A stretch of 64,000 nt of DNA from Streptomyces sp. NBC_01317 (GCF_035961655.1 NZ_CP108393.1:7401501-7465500); one strand, 5' to 3'; shown: positions 35,466-43,992, counted from the stretch's first letter. Translations and numbers: made by a program. Notes: generated by a model not told the origin, from the letters alone.

Positions 35466-37817
35466 ATGACAGGACGGAGCCTCGACGGCTCTGCGCGTTC
35501 GGCGCCGAAAGGCCAGGACTCCTTTCTGTCGGACTGCCTCGCGGCCGAGGAACGTGAGTTCGCGGGGAACCGCGAAGTCTTTGACAGCACCGGACTGCGC
35601 CAGGGCGGATCCGTTCACACCGGCCCGCCGGACACCGCCGCGAAGATCCTCGGCCGCTCCTGGAGCGCGCCGGTGGTCGTCGGGCCGCTCACCGGTCTCG
35701 TACGCCCCGACGCCGAGCCTGCGGTGGTACGGGCCGCCGGGGCGGCCGGCCTGCCCGTCGTCGTGAGCGCCTTCACCGCACGGACCTTCGCGGACCTGGC
35801 CTCCGCCGCCGGTGGCCCGCTGTGGCTGCGGACCCACACCTTCCAGGACCGCGCCCTGGCGCGGGGCCTTGTCGACCACGCCACCGAGGCCGGGTTCGGC
35901 GCCGTGATCCTCGCGGTCGGCCCCGGCGAGGACGTCCGGCTCGCGCCGGGCGCCGCACCGGCCAACCTCGCGCACGACGGTCCTGCTCCGTCCTCCCCCC
36001 GGGCCGTCGTGCGCGGGGGAGGCCCGGTGGGCACCCCGCCGGCCACCGCCACCGACTGGTCCGACATCGCGTGGCTGCGCTCGGTCTCCTCCCTTCCCCT
36101 GCTGGTCGCGGGGGTACGGACCGCCGAGGACGCCGAGCGGGCGCTCGAAGCGGGCGCCGACGGGATCGTCACGGAGGCCCTGGACACACTGCCGCGGATC
36201 GTGTCGGCGGTGGCCGGCCGCGGTCCCGTCCTGCTGACCGGAGGTGTACGGAGCGGCGCCGACGTCCTGGTGGCGCTGGCCTCCGGCGCCGACGCCGTGA
36301 TGGTCGACCACCCGCTTCTGGACGGCCTGCTGACCGACGGACCGCTGACCGCGAGCGTCGCACAGGCCGGGGACAGGGGGGCCGGGAACATCCTGGACGG
36401 CCTCGTCCACGGCCTCCGCAAGGCAATGGAGTTCACCGGTACCGGTTCACCGGCGGACGCCGCGCCCGGACTGATCCGCACAAGCCACCGGCCCGCGCGG
36501 GTGACACCGGCCCGGGCGGCGCAGGTGTTGCGCAAGAGCGACCTGCACGCCAGCGTCTCCGACCCCGTCCTGGACACCATGACCTTCCTCAACGAGGTCA
36601 CCCACCGCTACTCCGACGCGATCTCCTTCGCACCCGGCCGCCCGTACGACGGCTTCTTCGACACCGAGCAGATCGTCACCCACATCCGCCGCTACCTGAA
36701 CCACCTGGCGGAGCAGGGCCGTTCGGCCCAGGAGATCCGTACGGCCATGTACCAATACGGCCCCACCGCCGGCCAGATCCGCGGCATCATCGCCGACTCG
36801 CTGCGCGCCGACGAGAACATCGACGTCGCACCCGAGTCCATCGTGGTCACCGTCGGCGCCCAGGAAGCCATGCTGCTGGTGCTGCGCGCCCTCATCACGG
36901 GCCCGGACGACGTGCTCCTGGCAGCCAGCCCCTGCTACGTGGGAATCACCGGTGCGGCCAGGCTGCTGGACATCGCCGTGACCGCCGTTGAGGAGCGGGA
37001 GGACGGGCTGTCCTGCGACGACCTCGAAGCGGTCATCCGGCAGGAGCGGGCGCGCGGTCGCCGCCCGCGTGCCTTCTACGTGGTGCCCGACCACTCGAAC
37101 CCGTCCGGCACCACGATGAGTTCGGAGACCCGCGCCGATCTGCTGGAGCTGGCCGAACGCCACGGGATCCTCATCCTGGAGGACAGCCCGTACCGGCTGG
37201 TGAGCCCCGGCACACCGCTGCCGACCCTCAAGTCCCTGGATCGCGCGCGTACCGTCGTCCATCTCGGCTCGTTCGCCAAGACGGTCTTCCCCGGTGCCCG
37301 CGTCGGCTTCGCCGTCGCCGACCAGCGTGTCGTGGACAGCTCCGGCAGGACCAGCCTCCTCGCGGACGAACTCGCCAAGATCAAGAGCATGGTGACGGTC
37401 AACACGTCGTCGCTGAGCCAGGCCGCGGTGGCGGGCACCCTCCTGGCGGCGGGCGGACGGATCTCCGAGGTGAACACCGAGGCTGCCGCGTACTACGGCA
37501 CCGCCTTGCGGGACACCATCAGGAGCCTGGAGAAACACCTGCCGGCCGACCGCCGGGCGGCCCTCGGCGTCCGGTGGAACGAACCCACCGGCGGCTTCTT
37601 CCTCACCGTGCACGTCCCGTTCCGTGTCGACAACGCGGCGCTGACCCGGTCCGCGCAGGAATACGGCGTCATCTGGACGCCCATGTCGTACTTCTACCCG
37701 CAGGGCGGCGGCCACCACGGGCTCCGGCTGTCCATCAGCTATCTGACACCCGCGGAGATCGAGGAGGGCACCGCGCGGCTCGCGCGCTTCATCGAGGCGG
37801 AGAGCGCGGCGTGCTGA
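35466..37817 (+). CDS. Two-domain protein: degenerate Hmo-like domain + HpgT-like aminotransferase
   Basis: 783 aa. Residues 1 to about 330 resemble an FMN hydroxyacid oxidase barrel (APVVVGPLTGLVRPDAEPAVVRAAGAAGLPVVVSAFT; LPLLVAGVRTAEDAERALEAGADGIV; GPVLLTGGVRSGADVLVALASGADAVMV), but the catalytic SNHGGRQ segment is replaced by TEALDTL, so oxidase activity is unlikely. Residues about 370-780 are a fold-type-I PLP aminotransferase of the HpgT/MocR-C type (YQYGPTAGQIRGIIA, DHSNPSGTTMS, SFAKTVFPGARVGF with PLP-lysine Lys605, GGFFLTVHVP). HpgT turns 4-hydroxybenzoylformate into Hpg. ATG 35466 has a GGGGGAAA box. It is served by StrR-type box 2 and followed by the crotonase gene 129 nt later. Confidence 0.88.
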   Translation: MTGRSLDGSARSAPKGQDSFLSDCLAAEEREFAGNREVFDSTGLRQGGSVHTGPPDTAAKILGRSWSAPVVVGPLTGLVRPDAEPAVVRAAGAAGLPVVVSAFTARTFADLASAAGGPLWLRTHTFQDRALARGLVDHATEAGFGAVILAVGPGEDVRLAPGAAPANLAHDGPAPSSPRAVVRGGGPVGTPPATATDWSDIAWLRSVSSLPLLVAGVRTAEDAERALEAGADGIVTEALDTLPRIVSAVAGRGPVLLTGGVRSGADVLVALASGADAVMVDHPLLDGLLTDGPLTASVAQAGDRGAGNILDGLVHGLRKAMEFTGTGSPADAAPGLIRTSHRPARVTPARAAQVLRKSDLHASVSDPVLDTMTFLNEVTHRYSDAISFAPGRPYDGFFDTEQIVTHIRRYLNHLAEQGRSAQEIRTAMYQYGPTAGQIRGIIADSLRADENIDVAPESIVVTVGAQEAMLLVLRALITGPDDVLLAASPCYVGITGAARLLDIAVTAVEEREDGLSCDDLEAVIRQERARGRRPRAFYVVPDHSNPSGTTMSSETRADLLELAERHGILILEDSPYRLVSPGTPLPTLKSLDRARTVVHLGSFAKTVFPGARVGFAVADQRVVDSSGRTSLLADELAKIKSMVTVNTSSLSQAAVAGTLLAAGGRISEVNTEAAAYYGTALRDTIRSLEKHLPADRRAALGVRWNEPTGGFFLTVHVPFRVDNAALTRSAQEYGVIWTPMSYFYPQGGGHHGLRLSISYLTPAEIEEGTARLARFIEAESAAC

Positions 37818-37946
37818 GGAGCGGGCGCCCTGAGGAGCGGGGTACTGCGAAGCGGTGTACGGACACGCGGCATTCCGGGAAGCGGCGTCCGGGGAAACCG
37901 AAGACCTGACAGCCGGGACCGTCAAGAAAGCCGGTGGAGGAACGCC

Positions 37947-38756
37947 ATGACACGGGCCGCGGAAAGCCCCAGGGTGCGGTACGAGAAGAAGGACCACGTC
38001 GCGTACGTCACCCTCGACCGCCCCCACGTCCTCAACGCGATGGACACCCGGACCCACGACGAACTCGCCCTTGTCTGGGACGACTTCGAGGCGGACGACA
38101 CTCTCCGCGTCGCGGTGCTCACGGGCGCCGGGGACCGCTCGTTCTCCGTCGGCCAGGATCTCAAGGAGCGCGCCACGCTCAACCGCGAGGGAGCGCCTCC
38201 GACGACCTTCGGCAGCCGGGGCCAGCCGGGCTGGCCCCGGCTCACCGACCGTTTCACGCTGTCCAAGCCGGTGGTGGCACGGGTCAACGGCTTCGCCCTA
38301 GGGGGCGGGTTCGAACTGGCCCTGGCCTGCGACATCGTCATCGCCTCCGAGGACGCGGTCTTCGCCCTGCCGGAGGCGCGCCTCGGGCTCGTCCCGGGGG
38401 CGGGGGGTGTGTTCCGGCTCGTCCGGCAGATGCCCCAGAAGGTCGCCCTCGGCCATCTGCTCACCGGCCGCCGACTGAGCGCCGCGACGGCCCTGCACTT
38501 CGGCCTCGTCAACGAGGTGGTCGCCCGCGAACAGCTGGACAACTGCGTCGAGGAGTGGACGAGCGACCTGGTCCGGAGCGCGCCCCTCTCCGTGAGGGCC
38601 ATCAAGGAAGCCGCTCTCACCTCCGTCGACCTCCCGCTCGCCGAGGCGTTCACCACCCGGTACACATGGGAGGAACGCCGCAGGCACAGCAACGACGCGG
38701 TCGAAGGGCCACGGGCGTTCGCGGAGAAGCGGGACCCCATCTGGTCCGGCAACTGA
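37947..38756 (+). CDS. Enoyl-CoA hydratase/isomerase family (crotonase) protein
   Basis: A 269-aa crotonase-fold protein: [16 protein letters not shown], oxyanion-hole segments [10 protein letters not shown] and [21 protein letters not shown], then [21 protein letters not shown] with the two acidic positions, and a C-terminal trimerisation helix. In glycopeptide-type clusters the crotonases DpgB and DpgD help the type III PKS DpgA make 3,5-dihydroxyphenylglycine, and this protein is of DpgD size. No DpgA or DpgC is in the window, so fatty-acyl tailoring is equally possible. ATG 37947 with GGTGGAGGAA upstream. Probably co-transcribed with the HpgT-like gene. Confidence 0.85.
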   Translation: MTRAAESPRVRYEKKDHVAYVTLDRPHVLNAMDTRTHDELALVWDDFEADDTLRVAVLTGAGDRSFSVGQDLKERATLNREGAPPTTFGSRGQPGWPRLTDRFTLSKPVVARVNGFALGGGFELALACDIVIASEDAVFALPEARLGLVPGAGGVFRLVRQMPQKVALGHLLTGRRLSAATALHFGLVNEVVAREQLDNCVEEWTSDLVRSAPLSVRAIKEAALTSVDLPLAEAFTTRYTWEERRRHSNDAVEGPRAFAEKRDPIWSGN

Positions 38757-38809
38757 ACAACGGCGGCAGAACGAAACACCGCAGACCACCGGGCCGGGTG
38801 TTTCCGGGT

Positions 38810-38838
38810 GTCCAAGTGTCCGAATCCGTCACTTGGAC
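38810..38838. promoter_or_regulatory. StrR-type box 3 (GTCCAA-N17-TTGGAC)
   Basis: GTCCAA (38810-38815), 17 nt, TTGGAC (38833-38838), with symmetry extending to TGTCCAAGTG/CACTTGGACA. It lies 167 bp before mbtH. Confidence 0.85.
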
Positions 38839-38936
38839 AGTTCCCCGACGAATCAATTCGACGGTGTCGCGGACGCGATACGCGGCTCTTTTGCCGACCC
38901 CGGAAATCCCGGCAGAGCACGTCAGTTTGTCCAGCC

Positions 38937-38965
38937 TTGTGTGCCATCGTTCTCGCGACTACCTT
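38937..38965 (+). promoter_or_regulatory. Candidate mbtH promoter
   Basis: TTGTGT (38937-38942), 17 nt, TACCTT (38960-38965) lies about 100 bp downstream of StrR-type box 3 and 40 nt before the mbtH start. The geometry suits activation from an upstream-bound factor. Confidence 0.5.
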
Positions 38966-39004
38966 GAGCGAGTCCAGGCAGGCCCCAATTGAATTGGAGT
39001 AGTC

Positions 39005-39274
39005 ATGGCAAACCCGTTCGACAATGAAGACGGTTCATTCTTCGTGCTGGTGAACGACGAGAACCAGCATTCCCTCTGGCCGGCCTTCGCCGAAATCCCC
39101 GACGGCTGGCGTGTGGTGTTCGGCGAGAGCTCCCGGAAGGACTGCGTCGACTACGTCGAGGAGAACTGGACGGACCTGCGTCCGCAGAGCCTCGTGGACG
39201 CCATGAACAAGGACGCCGCCAACAAGGACGCCGCGAACAAGCAGGACGTCGAGTCCGCGCAAGCCGCCCGTTGA
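39005..39274 (+). CDS. mbtH: MbtH-like NRPS accessory protein
   Basis: 89 aa. It carries the full MbtH signature: [24 protein letters not shown], the invariant Trp in PDGWRVVFG, and [14 protein letters not shown]. MbtH proteins bind A domains and are needed for the folding or activity of many of them, so this one should serve the NRPSs downstream. The last 20 residues are an unusual Asn/Lys/Asp/Ala tail from a 15-nt tandem repeat (39206-39235). ATG 39005 is preceded by TTGGAG. The ABC transporter starts 25 nt after its stop, and the StrR-type box lies upstream. Confidence 0.97.
   Translation: MANPFDNEDGSFFVLVNDENQHSLWPAFAEIPDGWRVVFGESSRKDCVDYVEENWTDLRPQSLVDAMNKDAANKDAANKQDVESAQAAR
39206..39235 (+). 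repeat. 15-nt tandem repeat in the mbtH tail
   Basis: AACAAGGACGCCGC(C/G) occurs twice, followed by a partial third unit (AACAAG), encoding [12 protein letters not shown] after the conserved MbtH fold. Confidence 0.8.
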
Positions 39275-39299
39275 TGGCGCGGAACAAGAGGAGATTCCT

Positions 39300-41345
39300 G
39301 TGTCCATGATCGGCGGCTCCGGGCCGGTGACATTCGGCGGAGTGGGGCCGGATTCGTCCGGAGCCCGACAACGCGTCAAACCCGGTACGGCCGGACGCAT
39401 CCTGCCCTACACCCGGCCGTACCGGTCCAGCATCGGTCTGCTCCTGCTCATCACGACCCTGAACGCCGCCATCACCGTGGCGCCCCCCGTGATGTTCAAG
39501 TACCTCATCGACGACGGCATCGTGAAACGCGACACGTCTCTCGTGATGTGGCTCGCGATGGGGATCGGCGCGCTCGCGGTGGTCGGACTGGTCGTGGGAT
39601 GGGCGGAGACCTGGTATTCGGCCCGCGTCAGCGAGGGCCTCATCTACGAGCTGCGCACCGAAGTCTTCGACCACGTACAGCGCCAGCCGCTCGCGTTCTT
39701 CACCAGGGCCCAGACCGGCGCCCTGGTCAGCCGGCTCAACACGGACGTCGTAGGCGCCCAGCGCGCGCTGACCACCCTGCTGTCGACCGTCGTCTCCGCC
39801 GGGCTGACCCTGGTCTTCGTCCTGGTGACGATGTTCCTGCTGTCCTGGAAGATCACTCTGATCGGCCTGGTGATCGTCCCGCTGTTCATCCTCCCCGGAA
39901 AGATCATCGGACGCAGGCTGCAACACCTCATGCGGTCCCACATGCAGGTCAACGCCGAGATGGGCTCGTTGATGAACGAGCGGTTCAACGTGACGGGGGC
40001 TCTGCTGGCCAAGCTCTACGGTCGCCCCGACACCGAGGCCGGCCTCTACGCGGAACAGGCGGGCCGGGGCCGCGACCTCGGCATCCGGACCGCCGTCCAC
40101 GGCAAGATGCTCTTCCTGTCGATGATGCTCCTGGGATCACTGGCCACGGCCGCGGTCTACGGCGTCGGTGGCAAGCTCGTCATCGAGGGGTCGTTCTACA
40201 TCGGCACCCTGGTGGCACTCGCGACGCTGCTCACCCGCCTGATGACCCCGATCACCCAACTCTCCAACGCCCAGGCCGACGTGATGACCGCCCTGGTCAG
40301 CTTCGACCGGCTGTTCGAGGTCCTCGACCTGAAGCCGCTCATCGCGGAGAAGCAGGGAGCCCGCGCCCTGCCCGCCTTCGGCGCCGGCACCGGCAGCGCC
40401 CCGGACATCGAGTTCGACAACGTGTCCTTCCGCTATCCCCGTGCCCGGGAGGTCTCTCTCGCCTCGCTCGAATCGATCGCCCTGCCCTCCGCGGAACGCG
40501 TGGACGACTCCTGGACCCTGCGAAACCTCAGCTTCACCGTGCCGGCCGGCAAGCTCACCGCGCTGGTCGGACCCTCTGGCGCGGGCAAGACCACCATCAC
40601 GCACCTGGTACCGCGGTTGTACGACCCGGTCGAGGGAACGGTCCGTATCGGAGGCCAGGACCTGCGCGATCTCACCCTGGCCTCCCTGCACGACACCGTC
40701 GGCATGGTCACCCAGGACGCACACATGTTCCACCTGACCATCCGTCAGAATTTGCTGTACGCACGCCCCGACGCCACCGAGCCCATGCTCGTCGAGGCGT
40801 GCCGGGCGGCACAGATCTGGGACCTGATCGAGTCGCTGCCCGACGGATTCGACACCGTCGTCGGCGACCGCGGCTACCGCCTCTCCGGCGGCGAGAAGCA
40901 ACGTATGGCAATGGCCCGGCTGCTGCTCAAGGCCCCGCCCGTCGTCGTCCTGGACGAGGCCACCGCGCACCTCGACTCGGAATCGGAGGCCGCTCTGCAA
41001 CGGGCCCTGAAGACCGCGCTCATCGGCCGGACCTCCCTGGTCATCGCGCACCGGCTCTCCACGATCCGCGACGCCGACCAGATCCTCGTCATCGACAAGG
41101 GCCGGGTCCAGGAGCAGGGAACCCACGAGGAACTGCTCGAACTCGGCGGCCTCTACGCGGAGCTGTACCGCACCCAGTTCGCGGGCAACGGCCGCGGCAA
41201 CGGGTACGTAAGGCCGGTCCCGCAGCCGGCCGTCGGGCCGCAGTCCTTCGGCGGCGGAGGCGCCGACCCGCTCCCACCCCTCCCGCCGCCGGGTTCGGGG
41301 CCCGCCCCGATGATTCTCGGCGGACCCCCTCCGGTACAGCGGTGA
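39300..41345 (+). CDS. ABC exporter, fused membrane and ATPase domains
   Basis: A 681-aa half-transporter of the MsbA/LmrA type, acting as a homodimer in the membrane. The membrane domain (about 30-330) has six predicted helices. The ATPase domain has Walker A GPSGAGKT (about 424-431), signature LSGGEKQR (about 528) and Walker B VVVLDEA (about 549), followed by a His switch in VIAHRLS. The C-terminus carries a Gly/Pro-rich tail of about 60 residues. Relatives in glycopeptide clusters (Tba/Dbv24 type) export the peptide, so export or self-protection is the likely role. GTG 39300 with AGGAGA upstream; same operon as mbtH. Confidence 0.93.
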   Translation: MSMIGGSGPVTFGGVGPDSSGARQRVKPGTAGRILPYTRPYRSSIGLLLLITTLNAAITVAPPVMFKYLIDDGIVKRDTSLVMWLAMGIGALAVVGLVVGWAETWYSARVSEGLIYELRTEVFDHVQRQPLAFFTRAQTGALVSRLNTDVVGAQRALTTLLSTVVSAGLTLVFVLVTMFLLSWKITLIGLVIVPLFILPGKIIGRRLQHLMRSHMQVNAEMGSLMNERFNVTGALLAKLYGRPDTEAGLYAEQAGRGRDLGIRTAVHGKMLFLSMMLLGSLATAAVYGVGGKLVIEGSFYIGTLVALATLLTRLMTPITQLSNAQADVMTALVSFDRLFEVLDLKPLIAEKQGARALPAFGAGTGSAPDIEFDNVSFRYPRAREVSLASLESIALPSAERVDDSWTLRNLSFTVPAGKLTALVGPSGAGKTTITHLVPRLYDPVEGTVRIGGQDLRDLTLASLHDTVGMVTQDAHMFHLTIRQNLLYARPDATEPMLVEACRAAQIWDLIESLPDGFDTVVGDRGYRLSGGEKQRMAMARLLLKAPPVVVLDEATAHLDSESEAALQRALKTALIGRTSLVIAHRLSTIRDADQILVIDKGRVQEQGTHEELLELGGLYAELYRTQFAGNGRGNGYVRPVPQPAVGPQSFGGGGADPLPPLPPPGSGPAPMILGGPPPVQR

Positions 41346-41374
41346 GCCGTACGGAACAGGGCGCCCCGCGCGTC

Positions 41375-41419
41375 GGCACGGTGTCCGGAACGCGCACGCC
41401 GCGTTCCGGACACCGTGCC
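41375..41419. terminator. Perfect 20-bp hairpin after the ABC exporter gene
   Basis: GGCACGGTGTCCGGAACGCG, a 5-nt loop, then its exact complement. No U-tract follows, as is common in high-G+C genomes. It ends the mbtH-ABC transcript or, less likely, is an operator. Confidence 0.7.
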
Positions 41420-41451
41420 GTGCACGGTGGGAGGCGGATGCGGGAGACACC

Positions 41452-41598
41452 ATGAGGGAAGTGGCCACAAATGGGAAAACCGGGCCGTGGTACAGAGCCC
41501 GGCCCTACCCTGAAGGACATACGGGCCGACCACGCGGAAGACGTACGGGCCGACCACGGGGAAGCCGACCACGCAGAACTGACACGCGGACGCTGTGA
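41452..41598 (+). CDS. Possible small basic protein (48 aa) with GRPRG repeats
   Basis: ATG 41452 follows GGGAGA by 5 nt. The 48-codon frame is rich in Arg, Pro and Gly, and its second half is a repeat: TGRPRGRRTGRPRGSRPRR. The core GRPRG is AT-hook-like and could bind DNA or RNA, but basic reading frames arise easily in such DNA. No homologue is recognised. It lies between the ABC hairpin and the response regulator. Confidence 0.3.
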   Translation: MREVATNGKTGPWYRARPYPEGHTGRPRGRRTGRPRGSRPRRTDTRTL

Positions 41599-41693
41599 CC
41601 GGGGTGTGACCATGGTCCGGGCAGGCTGACCAGCATGAACAGCCTGTGCCGCCCGGCCTCCCTGCCATGAAGCGCCGCGCCGGGGGTGAAGAG

Positions 41694-42347
41694 TTGAGGG
41701 TTCTCGTCGTCGAAGACCATGCCGAACTCGCGGCATCGGTGGCGCGCGTACTGCGCCGCGAGGGAATGGCGGTCGACGTCTCCCACGACGGAGCCGACGC
41801 GCTCGAACGAGCGACGGTCGTCGACTACGACGTCGTCGTGCTGGACCGGGACCTTCCCAAGGTCCACGGCGACGAGGTGTGCGCCGTGCTCGTGGCTCAG
41901 GAGCACAGGGCCCGCGTCCTGATGCTGACGGCGTCCACCACGATCGCCGACCGGGTGGCGGGACTCACCCGTGGGGCGGACGACTACCTGCCCAAGCCTT
42001 TCGCGTACGCCGAACTCGTCGCGCGTATCCGCGCCGTCGCGCGCCGCCCCGAACAGGCACTGCCCCCCGTCCTGGTCCACGGCGACCTGAGCCTCGACCC
42101 CGCCCGCCGGGTCGCCACCCGGGCGGGCCTCCCGCTGCGGCTCACCCCCAAGGAGTTCGCGGTCCTCGAATGCCTGCTGGCTGCCCAGGGCCGACCCGTC
42201 TCCGCGGAAGAACTCCTCGAACGTGTCTGGGACGAAGCCGCCGACCCCTTCACCAACACCGTCAAGACCACCGTGAACCGGTTACGGCCGAAGCTCGGGT
42301 CACCGCCCCTGATCGAGACCGTCCCGCGCGGCGGCTACCGGATCTGA
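41694..42347 (+). CDS. Response regulator, OmpR/PhoB family
   Basis: A 217-aa protein from TTG 41694 (RVLVVEDHAELAASV...), the start that gives the normal receiver N-terminus. GTG 41646 or ATG 41667 would add 9-16 unusual residues without a ribosome-binding site, whereas GGGGGTGAAG lies just before the TTG. Receiver domain with acidic pair Glu7/Asp8, phospho-acceptor Asp51 (VVVLDRDLP) and the switch Lys in YLPKPF. The winged-helix DNA-binding domain is about 130-217 (LTPKEFAVLECLL, ERVWDEAADPFTNTVKTTVNRLRPKLG, ETVPRGGYRI). Adjacent to its kinase; glycopeptide clusters also carry VanRS-like pairs, so a resistance or sensing role is plausible. Confidence 0.92.
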   Translation: MRVLVVEDHAELAASVARVLRREGMAVDVSHDGADALERATVVDYDVVVLDRDLPKVHGDEVCAVLVAQEHRARVLMLTASTTIADRVAGLTRGADDYLPKPFAYAELVARIRAVARRPEQALPPVLVHGDLSLDPARRVATRAGLPLRLTPKEFAVLECLLAAQGRPVSAEELLERVWDEAADPFTNTVKTTVNRLRPKLGSPPLIETVPRGGYRI

Positions 42348-42348
42348 G

Positions 42349-43656
42349 ATGCCGATGCGGCTGTTCCGCCTGCCCCCCTTGCCCCGCCTGATCCGACCGG
42401 TCCCCGCCGGTGTTCCGGCACGCCTGCTGCCCCGACGCGTCCGTATGCGGCTCACGCTGCTGTTCGGTCTGCTCTTCGTCGCCTCCGGCGCCGGGCTGCT
42501 CGCCATCACGTACTTCCTGGTCTCCCGCCGCAAGGGCAACATCACCATCTTCAACCAGGGCGCCACCCGGCTGCCCCTGCCCGACGGCACGGGCGGCGGG
42601 GAGACCCTGCCCGGCCGGCCCCCTCCCTGGGCCGAGGGTGTCGCCCGGGAGCTGAGCGAACAGGCCGTACGGCAGCACGCGATGGAGATGCACCACCTCC
42701 TCGTGCAGTCCGGGATAGCTCTGGCGATCATGGCCGGCATCTCCATCGTGCTCAGCTGGCTGGTCGCGGGCCGCCTCGTACGCCCCCTGCGCACCATGAC
42801 CTCCACCATCCGCCAGATCTCCGCGCGCAACGTGCACGAGCGCCTCGACGCCAAGGGCCCCTCCGACGAACTCAAGGATCTCGCGGACACCGTGGACGGG
42901 CTTCTGGGCCGGCTACAGACCGCCCTGGAGTCCCACAAACGGTTCGTCGCCAATGCCGCCCACGAACTGCGCACCCCGCTCACCCTGGAACACGCGCTGC
43001 TGGAAGAAGCCCTCATGGACGACGAGGCCACGGTCGACACCTTCCGGGGCACCTTCGACCGCCTGCTCGTCATCAGCAGGCAGCAGGCGCGCCTCCTGGA
43101 GTCACTGCTCACCCTCTCCAGCAGCGAACGCGGCGTGGAACAGCCCGAACCGCTGGACCTGGCGGCGCTCGCCGAGGACGTCCTGCTCTCCTTCGACGGG
43201 GAGATCGACCGGCGCGGACTGCGGCTGGTGGCGGACATCCGGCCGACGGGTATCTCCGGCGACCCCGCCCTCATCCAGCGCCTGGTCGCCAACCTCCTCG
43301 ACAACGCCATCGACTACAACGTGCCCGGCGGCCGCGTGGAGATCACCACCGGCACCGCACGCTCCGGCCGCCCCTTCGTCGCCGTCTCCAACTCCGGCAA
43401 CGAGATCCCGCCCGAGCAGGTCGAGCGCCTCCTGGAACCCTTCCAGCGGCTCGTCCGCACGCCGGACGACGGCCACCACGGCCTCGGCCTCTCCATCGTC
43501 CGGGCCATCGTCACCGCGCACGGGGCCGAACTTGTGGCCCGCGCCCGCCCCGGAGGCGGCCTGATGATGCAAGCCTTCTTCCCGAAACGCGTCCGCGCTC
43601 TCCCGAACGGCACCGGGCACCAGACGGTCCGCAAACCAGCCGCCCGAGTGGACTGA
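42349..43656 (+). CDS. Sensor histidine kinase
   Basis: A 435-aa membrane kinase starting 1 nt after the response-regulator stop. Membrane helices at about 33-56 and 120-142 enclose a short periplasmic loop of about 65 residues. A HAMP domain (about 143-193), the phospho-acceptor His205 (NAAHELRTPLTLEHALLEE) and a HATPase domain follow, with N-box LVANLLDNAIDY (about 309-320) and G-box DDGHHGLGLSIVRAI (about 372-386). The small sensor loop resembles VanS-type kinases more than large ligand-binding sensors. It phosphorylates the adjacent OmpR-type regulator. A terminator hairpin follows. Confidence 0.93.
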   Translation: MPMRLFRLPPLPRLIRPVPAGVPARLLPRRVRMRLTLLFGLLFVASGAGLLAITYFLVSRRKGNITIFNQGATRLPLPDGTGGGETLPGRPPPWAEGVARELSEQAVRQHAMEMHHLLVQSGIALAIMAGISIVLSWLVAGRLVRPLRTMTSTIRQISARNVHERLDAKGPSDELKDLADTVDGLLGRLQTALESHKRFVANAAHELRTPLTLEHALLEEALMDDEATVDTFRGTFDRLLVISRQQARLLESLLTLSSSERGVEQPEPLDLAALAEDVLLSFDGEIDRRGLRLVADIRPTGISGDPALIQRLVANLLDNAIDYNVPGGRVEITTGTARSGRPFVAVSNSGNEIPPEQVERLLEPFQRLVRTPDDGHHGLGLSIVRAIVTAHGAELVARARPGGGLMMQAFFPKRVRALPNGTGHQTVRKPAARVD

Positions 43657-43687
43657 GCGGACCGAAGAACTCCCTTACGCCATAAGC

Positions 43688-43721
43688 GCCCGCCTGTGAA
43701 GTGTCGCAGGCGGGCTCTTTT
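43688..43721 (+). terminator. Terminator after the histidine kinase gene
   Basis: GCCCGCCTG (43688-43696), 10-nt loop, CAGGCGGGC (43707-43715), followed by TCTTTT: a rho-independent terminator. Confidence 0.85.
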
Positions 43722-43992
43722 CGCATGCCCGCGGGCTGAGCGCCTTTGACGTGTCCAACGGTGTGTCCCATTGGTTCTCCGACGGCGTGTCCAACCGAGA
43801 AAAACAGTCGGTTGGACACCATTCCCCAAGCCCCGATCCGTACACACTGTCGCCCAGCAAATGTCCGTGAGAGCATGAACCCGGGCTGGATCATGCCCGT
43901 TATCGACACCAGACACGAATTGCTCATCCGCGACAGACGGATTACGCGGATCGCACGGATCGCGCCCTGCTCGGAATTTCAGGCCCGGGGGA
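43722..43992 (+). other. NRPS operon promoter region
   Basis: About 270 nt between the kinase terminator and NRPS1. It contains StrR-type box 4 (43789-43817) and two extra half-sites upstream (GTGTCCAACG at 43751-43760; GTGTCCCATTGG at 43763-43774). A short leader that I cannot assign to any coding sequence follows. A TTGACG (43746-43751) overlaps the first half-site, but no matching -10 was found. Confidence 0.55.
43789..43817. promoter_or_regulatory. StrR-type box 4 (GTCCAA-N17-TTGGAC)
   Basis: GTCCAA (43789-43794), 17 nt, TTGGAC (43812-43817), inside a longer perfect dyad with 12-bp arms GTGTCCAACCGA/TCGGTTGGACAC (43787-43819). It is the strongest of the four boxes, 176 bp before NRPS1. 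Confidence 0.9.

Larger units (their letters stand above)
41346..41693. other. Intergenic region, ABC exporter to response regulator
   Basis: A 348-nt gap. It contains a perfect 20-bp hairpin (41375-41419), a possible 48-codon ORF (41452-41598) with internal 24-nt repeats, and then about 95 nt of leader before the response regulator. No StrR-type box is present, so the two-component pair is probably regulated separately. Confidence 0.5.

Noticed and set aside
41382..41412. GTCCGG...CCGGAC as a StrR-type box
   Set aside because: The spacing is 19 nt and the half-sites are part of a longer perfect hairpin better explained as a terminator.
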